Shown here piece by piece: positions 1-8,318 of a DNA stretch of 64,000 nucleotides (position 1 is its first letter; each line of letters begins with the position of its first letter). The translations under genes and the position numbers were made by a program. The notes under the pieces were generated by a model that was not told the DNA's origin, ran no database searches, and saw only the letters and a program-made list of their open reading frames with translations. Location: the NCBI GenBank assembly GCA_965237965.1, contig CBDEGT010000003.1, positions 868,001-932,000 of the forward strand, written 5' to 3'. This DNA is from UBA2988 sp965237965 (GTDB taxonomy: Bacteria > Gemmatimonadota > Gemmatimonadetes > Longimicrobiales > Gaopeijiaceae).

Positions 1-7
1 AGGTTCA

Positions 8-45
8 CCCACCGGAACGGTGGGACGTATCGGGTAGAACGATAC
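8..45. repeat. two adjacent short hairpins
   Basis: Two perfect inverted repeats lie back to back. CCCACCG (8-14) pairs with CGGTGGG (18-24) around a GAA loop, and GTATCG (27-32) pairs with CGATAC (40-45). There is no T-run, so a simple intrinsic terminator is not supported. Bases 1-54 can also be read as the end of an open frame (...RVERYPT-stop) running in from outside the window, so the palindromes may be coding. I see no other gene in 1-230. Confidence 0.3.
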
Positions 46-259
46 CCAACCTAACAGGGGGGCGTTCCCGCCGCGACGTTGCGAATACTGGAATTCGAGG
101 GGGCCTGGGCTATCTTCCCTCCCGCGTCGGGTGAGCCGATCCCGCGCATCTTCTCGTTGCCCTCACACCGCCCTGGCCGACCCTGAACGACGATAGCCGC
201 GACCTGCGTGACGCATCCCGGCGGGTTCTGGAGGTTGGGTCAATAGGTGTGTAAACGTA

Positions 260-1504
260 TCAGGCGGCATTCTTCCGCTGTTGGGTTGAGACGGGCTTTC
301 CGTCTTCGAACTTCCTTCCTTCAAACACGTCCTTGAGGAGGTGAGGAGCGTCGAGCCTTCGGAAGCGCTTCTCGGCCACCAAGAGCGACTTCCAGATCAG
401 CGCCGTAGCGCTCTCGACCCGCTTGAATCGCTTCGCCGCCGTCGTCCTGAGCCGTACCGCAGCGAACGGGCTCTCGACCACGTTCGTCGTGCGTAGATGC
501 TTCCAGTGATCCTCGGGGAAGTCGTGGAACGCCACCATCCGCTCCCAGTCGTCCTCGAGTACGTCCACCGCCTTCGGATACCACGGCCTGTAGCGCCTGG
601 CGAACACTTCGCGGGCCTTCACAGCCTCGGACCGGCTCGGTGCGTAGACCACGGCCCTGAGAAGATCCTTCGCCTCGCTCTGCTCCCGCTGCGGCAGCCG
701 GTCCAGCACGTTCCTCATCTTGTGGTTCCAGCACCGTTGCTCGCCCGCCTCAGGCCATACCTGCCGTACTGCGCCCCAGATCGCCGCGTTACCGTCCGCC
801 ATCAGAAGCCGGGGCGCCTCGATGCCGCGTGCCTTCAGATCCCGCAACACCTCCGACCAGGACTCGACCGACTCTCGGTAGCCCGATCTCAGGGCCAACA
901 CTTCCTTCGTCCCGTCTCGCATCGCGCCCAGAACCACCAGCAGTGCTGCCTTGTCCCGCTCGAGCCCCGCCTTCACGTAGATCCCGTCCGCCCAGACGTA
1001 GACGACCTCACGGTCGGCCAGCGAGCGCTTCGACCATTCCTCGAATTCCGCCGTCCATCCCGCCCGCAGCCGCCGAATCGAAGACTTCGACAACGGGGCC
1101 CCCTCGCCCAGCAGGCCCCGCATCGCCAGCTCGAAGTCTCCCTCCGCCAGCCCGTGCAGATACAGCTCCGGAAGCAGAGCACCCAGCTCCTTCGTCCGTC
1201 GTGCGAACAACGGCAACACCCGACTCTCGAACCGCTCCTCGACGCCCCGAACCCGAGGGCGTCGGAGCATGATCGTGCCCGAGCTCATCGCCAACCGCCT
1301 CGGCTTGCCATATCCGTTGCGGTAGCCCTCGGCCGAGTCCACCGTACTCCTGCGCTCTGACTTCTCCCGGCCTAACAACTCCGTGACTTCCTCCTCCATG
1401 ATCTGTTGGATGAACTCCTGCGCCTTCTCCCTAACCATCCCCTCGAGCGTCTCCCACATCGGCCTGCTGGACGCACCCTGGGGTCCCGCGATATCCTCTC
1501 TCAT
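260..1504 (-). CDS. IS256-family (MULE-type) transposase, copy 1
   Basis: DDE transposase of the IS256/Mutator-like group, about the usual family length (414 aa from ATG). Motifs match the family: the N-terminal EEEVTELLGREKSER region, then the catalytic block VYVWADGIYVKAG, LLMADG, the CWNHKMRNVLDRLP segment and the C-terminal TTNVVESPFA. The frame can start 10 codons earlier at a GTG (to 1534). The ATG at 1504 is preferred because AAAGGA lies about 10 nt upstream of it, and that ribosome site sits inside a long inverted repeat. The opposite strand carries long shadow frames that are not genes. Confidence 0.93.
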   Translation of the reverse strand: MREDIAGPQGASSRPMWETLEGMVREKAQEFIQQIMEEEVTELLGREKSERRSTVDSAEGYRNGYGKPRRLAMSSGTIMLRRPRVRGVEERFESRVLPLFARRTKELGALLPELYLHGLAEGDFELAMRGLLGEGAPLSKSSIRRLRAGWTAEFEEWSKRSLADREVVYVWADGIYVKAGLERDKAALLVVLGAMRDGTKEVLALRSGYRESVESWSEVLRDLKARGIEAPRLLMADGNAAIWGAVRQVWPEAGEQRCWNHKMRNVLDRLPQREQSEAKDLLRAVVYAPSRSEAVKAREVFARRYRPWYPKAVDVLEDDWERMVAFHDFPEDHWKHLRTTNVVESPFAAVRLRTTAAKRFKRVESATALIWKSLLVAEKRFRRLDAPHLLKDVFEGRKFEDGKPVSTQQRKNAA

Positions 1505-1505
1505 G

Positions 1506-1577
1506 AGGCGACGTTCCTTTCCCCGGGCTGTCACCCGGGCTCGCTGGTTTAAATCTCAGCGGAAAGGTACGTCGCCT
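1506..1577 (-). promoter_or_regulatory. RBS-sequestering stem in IS256 copy 1
   Basis: On the minus strand AGGCGACGTACCTTTCC pairs with GGAAAGGAACGTCGCCT (17 nt, one mismatch). The stem encloses two smaller hairpins, GCTG...CAGC and CCCGGG...CCCGGG, giving a three-way junction. The downstream arm contains the Shine-Dalgarno sequence and ends one base before the ATG. Transcripts entering from outside should fold this stem and block initiation, as known for IS10 and IS50. The mechanism here is inferred. Confidence 0.55.
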
Positions 1578-1607
1578 CTCTTTTTACACACCTTTTGATC
1601 CTACCTC

Positions 1608-2055
1608 CCCCTTCACGCCGATGGTGCGTGGGGGGCTCGACGTGAACGGGGACGGCTCCTGGGTCAACGACGTGGCCTGGGTACCTGGGAGCGAGGAAGC
1701 GAGGAGGCTGGCCGAGGTAGTCGGGTGCACCGACCTGCCTACCGGCGCGTTTCCGTCTCGAAACTCCTGCCGTGGACCGGCCCTCCTCGAGCTGGACCTG
1801 AGGCTCACTCTGGGTCCGCTCGCTTTGGGGCGTGCGGAGCTGGAGCTCACCGTGGACCTCGTGAACGCGACCGACCAGGAGGAAGGCATCCGGGACGACG
1901 CGCTCCTCCTTCTGGACCCGAGCGCTCCTCTTTCGGTTAATGCCGGAAGGCTGTCGGTGCCTTACCGGCTGAACCCGGGGTTCGGCTCGCTGGCCGCCCG
2001 CAGCGACCGCGGCCGTCAGATGCGAATCGGCCTCCGCCTCGGGGCAGCCCGATGA
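1608..2055 (+). pseudogene. C-terminal fragment of a TonB-dependent outer-membrane receptor
   Basis: Only the last ~145 codons of an Oar-like receptor barrel remain. The DVNGDGSWVNDVAWVP segment, a NSCRGP motif before the penultimate strands (LELDLRLTL) and LELTVDLVNATDQ near the end are typical of these receptors' C-termini. The upstream plug and most of the barrel are gone, cut exactly at the IS256 copy 1 end. Its stop overlaps the next gene's start (ATGA at 2052-2055), so the two were once an operon. Confidence 0.6.
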
Positions 2056-3074
2056 AGGGGCGTGCGTTCAAGGGTACGCTCGCCATTCTATTCGCGGGTC
2101 TGTGCGGGGCTTGCGAGGTACCCGGCACGCGTCCCGTCCTCGCCATCGAGGCGGCGGCGGATGTGCTGGGGGTGCTCTTCCTCGACCTGAATGGGAACGA
2201 GGAGTTCGACCAGACCGACACGGGCGTCACGGGATGGTCGGTCCGGCTGGTCGGCGGCAACGGCGCGATCGTGGCCACCACGCTGTCGGACACGACCGGC
2301 GTCTTCCGGTTCCTGGAGGTTCCGGCGGGACGGGTGCTGGTGGACGTGGATCGCGATCGCCTGGCCGACACGCTCAATCTCTTCGGGCTCTCCCTCGGTA
2401 GCGAGTTGATCCTGGGCCTCGGCGACACCGTCCTCGTAAGCGTGGGATTCAGCTATCCCAAGGTTCCCCTTGGCTCCGTCGATACCGTACCGCTCGGGCG
2501 GCAGATCTTCGTGGAGGGGATTGGGCTCAACAGCGTGGTCACGAACGGTCCGAGGGAGCTCCACCTGCGCTCCGAGGGCGACGCCCTGCGCGTGACCAAC
2601 GTGGTCCGTCGGGCGATCGGCGTCGGCGACAGCGTCCGGGTGCGGGGCCGGCGCGCCTCCGAGGCGGGCCAACCGGTTCTGACGGGCGCAGAACTCTTCC
2701 TGATCCGCTCCTCGGTCGAGGACCCCGAGCCCTTGGCGCTCACGACGGGGACGACGGCCACAGCGCAGGGCAGCGTATTCGGCGCGGAGCTCGCCCGGAT
2801 CCGGAGCGCCGACCTGCTTGCTGCCCGTAACGAGCTGAATGACGTGATCCTCACCGTGGACGACGGCACTGGCGCTCTCGAGATCCTTCTGCGCTCGTTC
2901 CTGGGTGCGGACGCGTCCTTCTTCCACCCGGACTCGGTCCGGATCCGCGAAGCCACGGGCCTCCTCATACCGTTTGTCGATGAAGCCGGTGAGACGCGAT
3001 GGCGCCTGGCCACCCGTTCGAGCGCCGACCTGAGGGTGGAGGCACAGCCTCTCGGGCCGGGGCCGGCTCCATAG
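2052..3074 (+). CDS. lipoprotein with SdrD-B-like domain
   Basis: A 340-aa predicted lipoprotein. The signal peptide ends in a lipobox (GLCGAC, Cys about residue 21). Residues ~38-100 resemble an SdrD/collagen-binding B-type fold (GVLFLDLNGNEEFDQTDTGVTGWSVRL..., then GVFRFLEVPAGRVLVDVD). The rest has two OB-like segments (VGDSVRVRGRR; GTGALEILLRSF) but no recognised enzyme motif. It overlaps the preceding receptor fragment by 4 bp, so it was probably co-expressed with an outer-membrane receptor. Its role is unknown; it is likely attached to an envelope membrane. Confidence 0.75.
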   Translation: MKGRAFKGTLAILFAGLCGACEVPGTRPVLAIEAAADVLGVLFLDLNGNEEFDQTDTGVTGWSVRLVGGNGAIVATTLSDTTGVFRFLEVPAGRVLVDVDRDRLADTLNLFGLSLGSELILGLGDTVLVSVGFSYPKVPLGSVDTVPLGRQIFVEGIGLNSVVTNGPRELHLRSEGDALRVTNVVRRAIGVGDSVRVRGRRASEAGQPVLTGAELFLIRSSVEDPEPLALTTGTTATAQGSVFGAELARIRSADLLAARNELNDVILTVDDGTGALEILLRSFLGADASFFHPDSVRIREATGLLIPFVDEAGETRWRLATRSSADLRVEAQPLGPGPAP

Positions 3075-3279
3075 TACCGAGTCCACGAACTGTGGCGGAG
3101 ACGCCACGATTCGCGCCGTGATCCCCCAGCGGGATTTGCCAGAGAAGTCATGACGCCCAAAGAGCGTACGGACAGAGAGAGCCGCGCACCCTTCGGGTGC
3201 CGTTCTTGCAAGAAAGCACGTGACTACTGCTGCCGGCAGCCGCCGCGGCTCGCTCTCGGCATGGACCGGAAAGCTGTCG

Positions 3280-3786
3280 ATGGCCGCTAAGCCGCCTGTG
3301 GTGGTGGGGTCTGGGGGCCGCAAGGCCGAACGCGCAAGGGTTAATCCGGGGGCAGCCGAGGCCTGGCGCTGGATCGGCTGGTTCGGGCTGGTGCTGGCCG
3401 CGACTGGTCTGGGCGATTTCTTGCTCACCTGGATACCGGCCGACTTCGGCAGCCCGGAGTGGGAGTTTGGAACGATCGCCGCGAGCTTCTCGGGTTTGCC
3501 GCTCGTGACGATGGGGTTCGCGGCCATGCTCGGCTCGGCGCTGGCCCGAGGGGTCCGCTGGCAGCTGATGGGAATGGGGCTCCTGCTGGGGGGACTGGCG
3601 CTGGTGCTGGTCGGGGCGCTGGTCGTGTTCTTGCTCGTGGTGCCGGTCGCGCTTGCAGCGGTCGAAGGCCCGGCCAGAGTCGGGATCGTGAAGGCGATCG
3701 TGAGGACTTTGTTTCTTGGCGTGGTTTTGTCGGCGGGTTACGCGGCGGCTGGAATCGGGGCTTTGCGCAGCGCTCGGAGAAGCTGA
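3280..3786 (+). CDS. predicted four-helix membrane protein
   Basis: A 168-aa protein whose hydrophobic stretches suggest four transmembrane helices (WIGWFGLVLAATGLGDFLL; LVTMGFAAMLGSALARGV; LMGMGLLLGGLALVLVGALVV; LFLGVVLSAGYAAAGIGAL). No family is recognised. The ATG at 3280 has GGAAAG about 9 nt upstream; the longer frame from 3220 adds only a polar, arginine-rich tail. It lies just before a truncated secreted-protein gene, so the two may have formed an operon. Bases 3075-3279 show no gene. Confidence 0.6.
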   Translation: MAAKPPVVVGSGGRKAERARVNPGAAEAWRWIGWFGLVLAATGLGDFLLTWIPADFGSPEWEFGTIAASFSGLPLVTMGFAAMLGSALARGVRWQLMGMGLLLGGLALVLVGALVVFLLVVPVALAAVEGPARVGIVKAIVRTLFLGVVLSAGYAAAGIGALRSARRS

Positions 3787-3800
3787 AACAAGGAGTGAAG

Positions 3801-3860
3801 GTGAAGAAACTCAACGTTTTGATGACCGGGGTCTTGGCTACCGCAGCCTTTGCCACACGC
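3801..3860 (+). pseudogene. signal-peptide stub cut by IS256 copy 2
   Basis: A GTG start preceded by AAGGAG opens MKKLNVLMTGVLATAAFATR, a clear Sec signal peptide, and then runs straight into the IS. The sequence beyond the IS (5238-5567) keeps an open frame ending in a secreted-type C-terminus. With no target duplication it cannot be assumed that both halves came from one gene. Confidence 0.5.
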
Positions 3861-3889
3861 GAGGTTGGGTCAATAGGTGTGTAAACGTA

Positions 3890-5134
3890 TCAGGCGGCAT
3901 TCTTCCGCTGTTGGGTTGAGACGGGCTTTCCGTCTTCGAGCTTCCTTCCTTCAAACACGTCCTTGAGGAGGTGAGGAGCGTCGAGCCTTCGGAAGCGCTT
4001 CTCGGCCACCAAGAGCAACTTCCAGATCAGCGCCGTAGCGCTCTCGACCCGCTTGAATCGCTTCGCCGCCGTCGTCCTGAGCCGTACCGCAGCGAACGGG
4101 CTCTCGACCACGTTCGTCGTGCGTAGATGCTTCCAGTGATCCTCGGGGAAGTCGTGGAACGCCACCATCCGCTCCCAGTCGTCCTCGAGTACGTCCACCG
4201 CCTTCGGATACCACGGCCTGTAGCGCCTGGCGAACACTTCGCGGGCCTTCACAGCCTCGGACCGGCTCGGTGCGTAGACCACGGCCCTGAGAAGATCCTT
4301 CGCCTCGCTCTGCTCCCGCTGCGGCAGCCGGTCCAGCACGTTCCTCATCTTGTGGTTCCAGCACCGTTGCTCGCCCGCCTCAGGCCATACCTGCCGTACT
4401 GCGCCCCAGATCGCCGCGTTACCGTCCGCCATCAGAAGCCGGGGCGCCTCGATGCCGCGTGCCTTCAGATCCCGCAACACCTCCGACCAGGACTCGACCG
4501 ACTCTCGGTAGCCCGATCTCAGGGCCAACACTTCCTTCGTCCCGTCTCGCATCGCGCCCAGAACCACCAGCAGTGCTGCCTTGTCCCGCTCGAGCCCCGC
4601 CTTCACGTAGATCCCGTCCGCCCAGACGTAGACGACCTCACGGTCGGCCAGCGAGCGCTTCGACCATTCCTCGAATTCCGCCGTCCATCCCGCCCGCAGC
4701 CGCCGAATCGAAGACTTCGACAACGGGGCCCCCTCGCCCAGCAGGCCCCGCATCGCCAGCTCGAAGTCTCCCTCCGCCAGCCCGTGCAGATACAGCTCCG
4801 GAAGCAGAGCACCCAGCTCCTTCGTCCGTCGTGCGAACAACGGCAACACCCGACTCTCGAACCGCTCCTCGACGCCCCGAACCCGAGGGCGTCGGAGCAT
4901 GATCGTGCCCGAGCTCATCGCCAACCGCCTCGGCTTGCCATATCCGTTGCGGTAGCCCTCGGCCGAGTCCACCGTACTCCTGCGCTCTGACTTCTCCCGG
5001 CCTAACAACTCCGTGACTTCCTCCTCCATGATCTGTTGGATGAACTCCTGCGCCTTCTCCCTAACCATCCCCTCGAGCGTCTCCCACATCGGCCTGCTGG
5101 ACGCACCCTGGGGTCCCGCGATATCCTCTCTCAT
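3890..5134 (-). CDS. IS256-family transposase, copy 2
   Basis: 414-aa DDE transposase, identical to copy 1 except Ser-to-Leu and Phe-to-Leu in the last 45 residues. Catalytic-region motifs are intact. The ATG start is chosen as in copy 1; the GTG 30 bp upstream is the alternative. The RBS-masking inverted repeat is present at 5136-5207. Likely active or very recently active. Confidence 0.92.
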   Translation of the reverse strand: MREDIAGPQGASSRPMWETLEGMVREKAQEFIQQIMEEEVTELLGREKSERRSTVDSAEGYRNGYGKPRRLAMSSGTIMLRRPRVRGVEERFESRVLPLFARRTKELGALLPELYLHGLAEGDFELAMRGLLGEGAPLSKSSIRRLRAGWTAEFEEWSKRSLADREVVYVWADGIYVKAGLERDKAALLVVLGAMRDGTKEVLALRSGYRESVESWSEVLRDLKARGIEAPRLLMADGNAAIWGAVRQVWPEAGEQRCWNHKMRNVLDRLPQREQSEAKDLLRAVVYAPSRSEAVKAREVFARRYRPWYPKAVDVLEDDWERMVAFHDFPEDHWKHLRTTNVVESPFAAVRLRTTAAKRFKRVESATALIWKLLLVAEKRFRRLDAPHLLKDVFEGRKLEDGKPVSTQQRKNAA

Positions 5135-5135
5135 G

Positions 5136-5207
5136 AGGCGACGTTCCTTTCCCCGGGCTGTCACCCGGGCTCGCTGGTTTAAATCTCAGCGGAAAGGTAC
5201 GTCGCCT
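5136..5207 (-). promoter_or_regulatory. RBS-sequestering stem in IS256 copy 2
   Basis: Same 17-nt inverted repeat with inner hairpins as in copy 1, masking the transposase ribosome-binding site. Confidence 0.5.
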
Positions 5208-5237
5208 CTCTTTTTACACACCTTTTGATCCTACCTC

Positions 5238-5567
5238 GAGATCGGCTTCGCATTGGCCTCTGCAGATTTTGGAACCATCAACCTGTGGAGGGTCCTGGCC
5301 GGGGCGTCGCCCGACCCTCCGACCGCTGCGGACGCGCTCGTCTCCACGGTCGACACCGGGAACGGCGAGACTTCCGACACCGGGGTCGAGTGGGTAGAGA
5401 AATCGGTCACCGTCCCGGTCGAGTCGGACGAGGACGGTGAGCTGTTCGTCTACCTGGGCGTCTGGGGGACGTCCGAGTTCTCACGGACCTACGACCTGGA
5501 CGAGGTGCAGGTCACGCTATTCCGGACCGGGCTCTCCGAACCGAGCGGTCCAGATCCCGTTCGCTGA
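5238..5567 (+). pseudogene. C-terminal fragment of an unidentified secreted protein
   Basis: An open frame without a credible start runs from the IS end to a stop at 5567. The product is acidic and beta-rich (SVTVPVESDEDGELFVYLGVWG; YDLDEVQVTLFR), like the C-terminus of an extracellular beta-sandwich domain. No family is recognised. It may be the far half of the gene stub at 3801-3860. Confidence 0.4.
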
Positions 5568-5640
5568 TCCCGAGGCCTGAACCGGCTTGCCCTGACCCCA
5601 CGCCGTCCGACAACATGCTCGTTCAGCACGCGCGTTCATC

Positions 5641-5723
5641 GCCGGGGTGGCGGAATGGCATACGCAGGGGGCTTAAAACCCCCAGGGCTTAGGCCCATGT
5701 GGGTTCGACTCCCACCCTCGGCA
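5641..5723 (+). tRNA. tRNA-Leu (anticodon UAA)
   Basis: A full cloverleaf can be drawn. Acceptor GCCGGGG pairs with CCCTCGGC (one G-T), discriminator A at 5723. The anticodon stem GGGGG/CCCCC closes the loop CTTAAAA (anticodon TAA). A long variable arm (GGGCTTAGGCCC), as expected for tRNA-Leu, precedes the T-arm GTGGGTTCGACTCCCAC. No CCA is encoded. The integrase remnant 110 bp downstream points towards this gene, so its 3' end is the probable attachment site of the neighbouring island. Confidence 0.93.
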
Positions 5724-5833
5724 TCTCCAAGTATACCAAGCGTTTATGAGAACATAGGCGACCCGGAGATTCGGGCCGCTGCCGTTCATTTTGTACCGTA
5801 ATTGTCCTGTTTCAGGGCATAAGAAACGCAGAG

Positions 5834-6466
5834 CTACTTCCGGGACGCGGCCTCCTGAATCGGTCGGACCTTCCCCGGCTGGGGCTTCGCGTGGAGCTTG
5901 GCGAGCTTCTCGACGCCCTCCGCCAACGCCGCGCTATCGGCGATTGCGTAGCGGCTGAAGACGCTCATGGTCTTGTGACCGGAGAGCTTCATGGCCACGG
6001 ACCGACTGACGCCTGCGCGCTCCATGCTGCGGACCGCGCTTCGGCGCAGGTCATGGAAGAGCCATCCCTGCATCCCACCGGCCTTGCAGGCGCTCCTCCA
6101 CGCGCCACCCATGTCCCGGATCGGCCTCCCGCAGCGGTGGAAGACATGCGGGATGATCGTGCCCGTCTCCTTCTCGATGGCGCGGGTCTGAGCACGCTGC
6201 TCTTCGAGGAGTGCCTCAAGCTGGGGCAGGGCACGAAAGGGAAACTCTCGGCCCTCGCGGTTCTTAGTGGTGCCGGGCGCGAGCCTGACCGCACCCGCCG
6301 TCCAGTCCACCTGCGACCACTGAAGCGGGAGCACTTCACCCCGCCGCCAGCCGGTCAGGAAGGCGAACCACACGGGAGCGCGCAGCGCAGCAGGCAGGTG
6401 AGCGAGCACACGCTCCAGGTCGGCTGCCTCAAAGAACCCTGAATCACCCCGGCTTCTCCGGAGACT
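5834..6466 (-). pseudogene. tyrosine recombinase (phage integrase), 5'-truncated
   Basis: The catalytic half of a tyrosine recombinase. It has RTGFFE-like RSRGDSGFFEAADL, the box I arginine (LTGWRRGEVLPLQW), beta-hairpin lysine region (GTTKNREGREFPF), HDLRR (H-x-x-R), SGHKT and the nucleophile in FSRYAI. The N-terminal arm- and core-binding domains are missing: the frame is cut about 6466 where an IS3-family remnant begins. It lies next to tRNA-Leu in the orientation typical of tRNA-integrated islands. Probably inactive. Confidence 0.78.
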
Positions 6467-6469
6467 TGT

Positions 6470-6778
6470 TTAGTTGAGTGCCACCAGCCTGGCCGGGGCG
6501 CTCAGGTTCCGGTAATACTCCTGCTCCCTCTCCACTGGGGGAACGTACCCAATGGGTTCGAGCAGACGGTGGTGATTGAACCACCAGACCCACTCGAGCG
6601 TGGCGAATTCGACGTCTTCCAGGTTACGCCAGGGCCCGTTCCGTCGGATCATCTCCGTCTTGAACAGGCCGATGATCGATTCGGCCAACGCGTTGTCGTA
6701 GGAATCTCCTTTGCTTCCCACGGACGGCTCGATGCCCGCGTCAGCCAGCCGCTCCGTATACCGTATAGAGAGGTATTG
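6470..6778 (-). pseudogene. IS3-family transposase (OrfB) C-terminal fragment
   Basis: The end of an IS3 OrfB rve domain: QYLSIRYTERLADAGIEPS, GSKGDSYDNALAES (with the third catalytic acidic residue), the FKTEMI and WWFNHHRLLEPIGYVPP signatures. The first half, with the two other catalytic Asp residues, is absent. Sequence upstream of QYLSI is unrelated, so the open frame to 6850 is a chance fusion. Its end adjoins the truncated integrase, so the insertion probably cut that gene. Bases 6779-6980 show only a G-rich/C-rich hairpin (about 6825-6837). Confidence 0.75.
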
Positions 6779-6990
6779 GGTGGTTTCAAGGGGTCGTCGC
6801 AACAGCACCGTGTTGAAGGGGGTTTTTGCGCCCCCGATTCCACTGGACAATAGATTGGCGAGGGCGACGGGGTCCAGACAGAGGGGGTTCTTGATCTCTC
6901 CAATTCCGAGGGAGTCAGAAGCGACCGAAGGTCGTGGAAGGCAGGAGATACCGGAGCTGTTGAGAACTCAGCGCAAGGTGGAGGTCCGGT

Positions 6991-8310
6991 TCAGCGATGT
7001 AAGAGATCTTCCAGGGTTTCCGCCGGGGTTTTCCAACCGAGGGTCTTGCGGGGGCGGCTGTTAAGAGCGGCCGCGACGGCGGCGAGATCGTCAGCGGTAT
7101 GTTTGCTGAGGTCAGTGCCTTTGGGGAAGTACTGTCTCAACAAGCCGTTGGTGTTTTCGTTCGTGCCGCGCTGCCACGGGCTCTGTGGGTCGCAGAAGTA
7201 GACGGCCAGCCCAGTGTCGATGCGAAGCTGTGCGTGCTGAGCCATCTCTGCTCCCTGGTCCCACGTCAGAGACCGGCGGAGTTGCTCGGGCAGGGTCGTG
7301 ATCGACGAAGCGATCGCGTCCCGGACGGCTTCGGCGCCGTGCCCAGCCAACGCTGGCCCGTTCTTGGTCCTGGGCTCGTCGTGTCTGTGGAGGCGAGGGA
7401 GGTGGAGGAGCATGGTGAACCGGGAGGTTCGCTCGACCAGCGTTCCGATCGCCGAGCTGCTTAACCCCAGGATTAGGTCGCCTTCCCAGTGCCCAGGAAC
7501 GGCGCGGTCGTCCGCCTCGGCCGGTCGCTCGCTGATCATGATCTCGGGGCGAACGAACGTCTTACCCCGTCTGCGGGCGCGAGCTCGAGGCACCCGTAGC
7601 GCGCGTCCCGTCCGAAGGCACGCCGTCAGCTCCCGACGCAGCGCACCGCGTCCCTGAACGTAGAGCGCCTGGTAAATGGCTTCGTGCGATATCCGCATGG
7701 ACTCATCATCGGGGAAGTCGACCCGTAGCCTGTTGGCGATCTGCTCAGGACTCCACGAGGCCGCCCACCGCCGGTCTTGTCGGCGACCACGGCGACGCCC
7801 GACCCAGCGTACATTTGGGCCCGGCACGGCCGCCCCGTCTGGAGCCGCGATCAGGCCTCCGAGGCGATCCTGCACATACTGCCTCAGTTCGCCGTTCGCA
7901 GCGAGTTTGGCAACTTTCGGACGCTTCGCTCGCCGATCGGCATGCCATTGGGCGGTCGTGGCTCGATACTCGAGGTTTCCACTTCGCGTTGCTGCGTTCC
8001 GCCGCAGTTCTCGCGAGATCGTCGACGATGAGCGGCGCAACTGCCGGGCGATCTCACGTACGCCACAACCGCGGGCTTGAAGAACCGCAATCTCTTCTCG
8101 CTCGACGAACGATAGGTAGCGCCCCGACAGAGGACGAAGACTGAAAGGTGGCATGCCACCACATTGGCGAAACCAGCGCGCCCCAACAGCGGGAGACACG
8201 CCGGCTGCCACCGCCGACTCCTCGCTCGACAGCCCTCGAGCAACTTCTTCCCAAAACCTCGGAGCCAAACCCCACCGACGTTCGACACCAGGCCCTACGG
8301 GACATCGCAC
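6991..8310 (-). CDS. IS30-family transposase
   Basis: IS30-type DDE transposase with an N-terminal helix-turn-helix pair (RFWEEVARGLSSEESAVAAGVSPAV; SFVEREEIAVLQARGCGVREIARQL, then SSSTISRELRRN) and catalytic motifs GHWEGDLI, TWDQGAEM and NENTNGLLRQYFPKG. Residue YLSFVEREEI after GGMPPF matches actinobacterial-type members. The frame is open to 8451, but the extra N-terminus is arginine/proline-rich shadow of the neighbouring NTPase gene. I took GTG 8310, just upstream of the first recognisable residues; a TTG nearer RFWEE is possible. Terminal repeats could not be defined with certainty. It appears to have removed the start of the NTPase gene. Confidence 0.85.
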   Translation of the reverse strand: MRCPVGPGVERRWGLAPRFWEEVARGLSSEESAVAAGVSPAVGARWFRQCGGMPPFSLRPLSGRYLSFVEREEIAVLQARGCGVREIARQLRRSSSTISRELRRNAATRSGNLEYRATTAQWHADRRAKRPKVAKLAANGELRQYVQDRLGGLIAAPDGAAVPGPNVRWVGRRRGRRQDRRWAASWSPEQIANRLRVDFPDDESMRISHEAIYQALYVQGRGALRRELTACLRTGRALRVPRARARRRGKTFVRPEIMISERPAEADDRAVPGHWEGDLILGLSSSAIGTLVERTSRFTMLLHLPRLHRHDEPRTKNGPALAGHGAEAVRDAIASSITTLPEQLRRSLTWDQGAEMAQHAQLRIDTGLAVYFCDPQSPWQRGTNENTNGLLRQYFPKGTDLSKHTADDLAAVAAALNSRPRKTLGWKTPAETLEDLLHR

Positions 8311-8318
8311 ACCTGGCG

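Larger units (their letters stand above)
231..1607 (-). mobile_element. IS256-family insertion sequence, copy 1
   Basis: A 1377-bp element with imperfect terminal inverted repeats of about 25 bp. The left end starts GAGGTTGGGTCAATAGG and the right end, reverse-complemented, starts GAGGTAGGATCAAAAGG; both continue TGTGTAAA. It recurs at 3861, 17640 and 51640 and, truncated and inverted, at 54324. The flanks (left ...GGGTTCTG, right CCCCTTCA...) share no 8-9 bp target duplication. The right end abuts a headless TonB-receptor fragment, so this copy probably marks a rearrangement. Confidence 0.93.
3861..5237 (-). mobile_element. IS256-family insertion sequence, copy 2
   Basis: Same 1377-bp element as copy 1, with identical inverted repeats. 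Flanks are ...CCACACGC on the left and GAGATCGG... on the right, with no target duplication. Two coding differences from copy 1 fall near the transposase C-terminus (WKLLL for WKSLL; RKLED for RKFED). Confidence 0.93.

Noticed and set aside
497..1360. Long plus-strand frame opposite the IS256 transposase (repeated at 4127, 17906 and 51906)
   Set aside because: Arginine/proline/histidine-rich shadow of the transposase codons; it recurs only because the IS does.
2088..3527. 479-aa minus-strand frame opposite the SdrD-like lipoprotein
   Set aside because: No homology-like pattern, no RBS; the plus-strand gene has a signal peptide and domain.
6825..6837. GGGGG-TTTTTGCG-CCCCC-type hairpin as a terminator
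   Set aside because: No T-run follows and no gene end lies upstream in the right orientation.
8285..8310. Right terminal inverted repeat of the IS30 element
   Set aside because: Only weak similarity (about 10 of 16) between candidate ends near 6980 and 8285; not enough to define the element.
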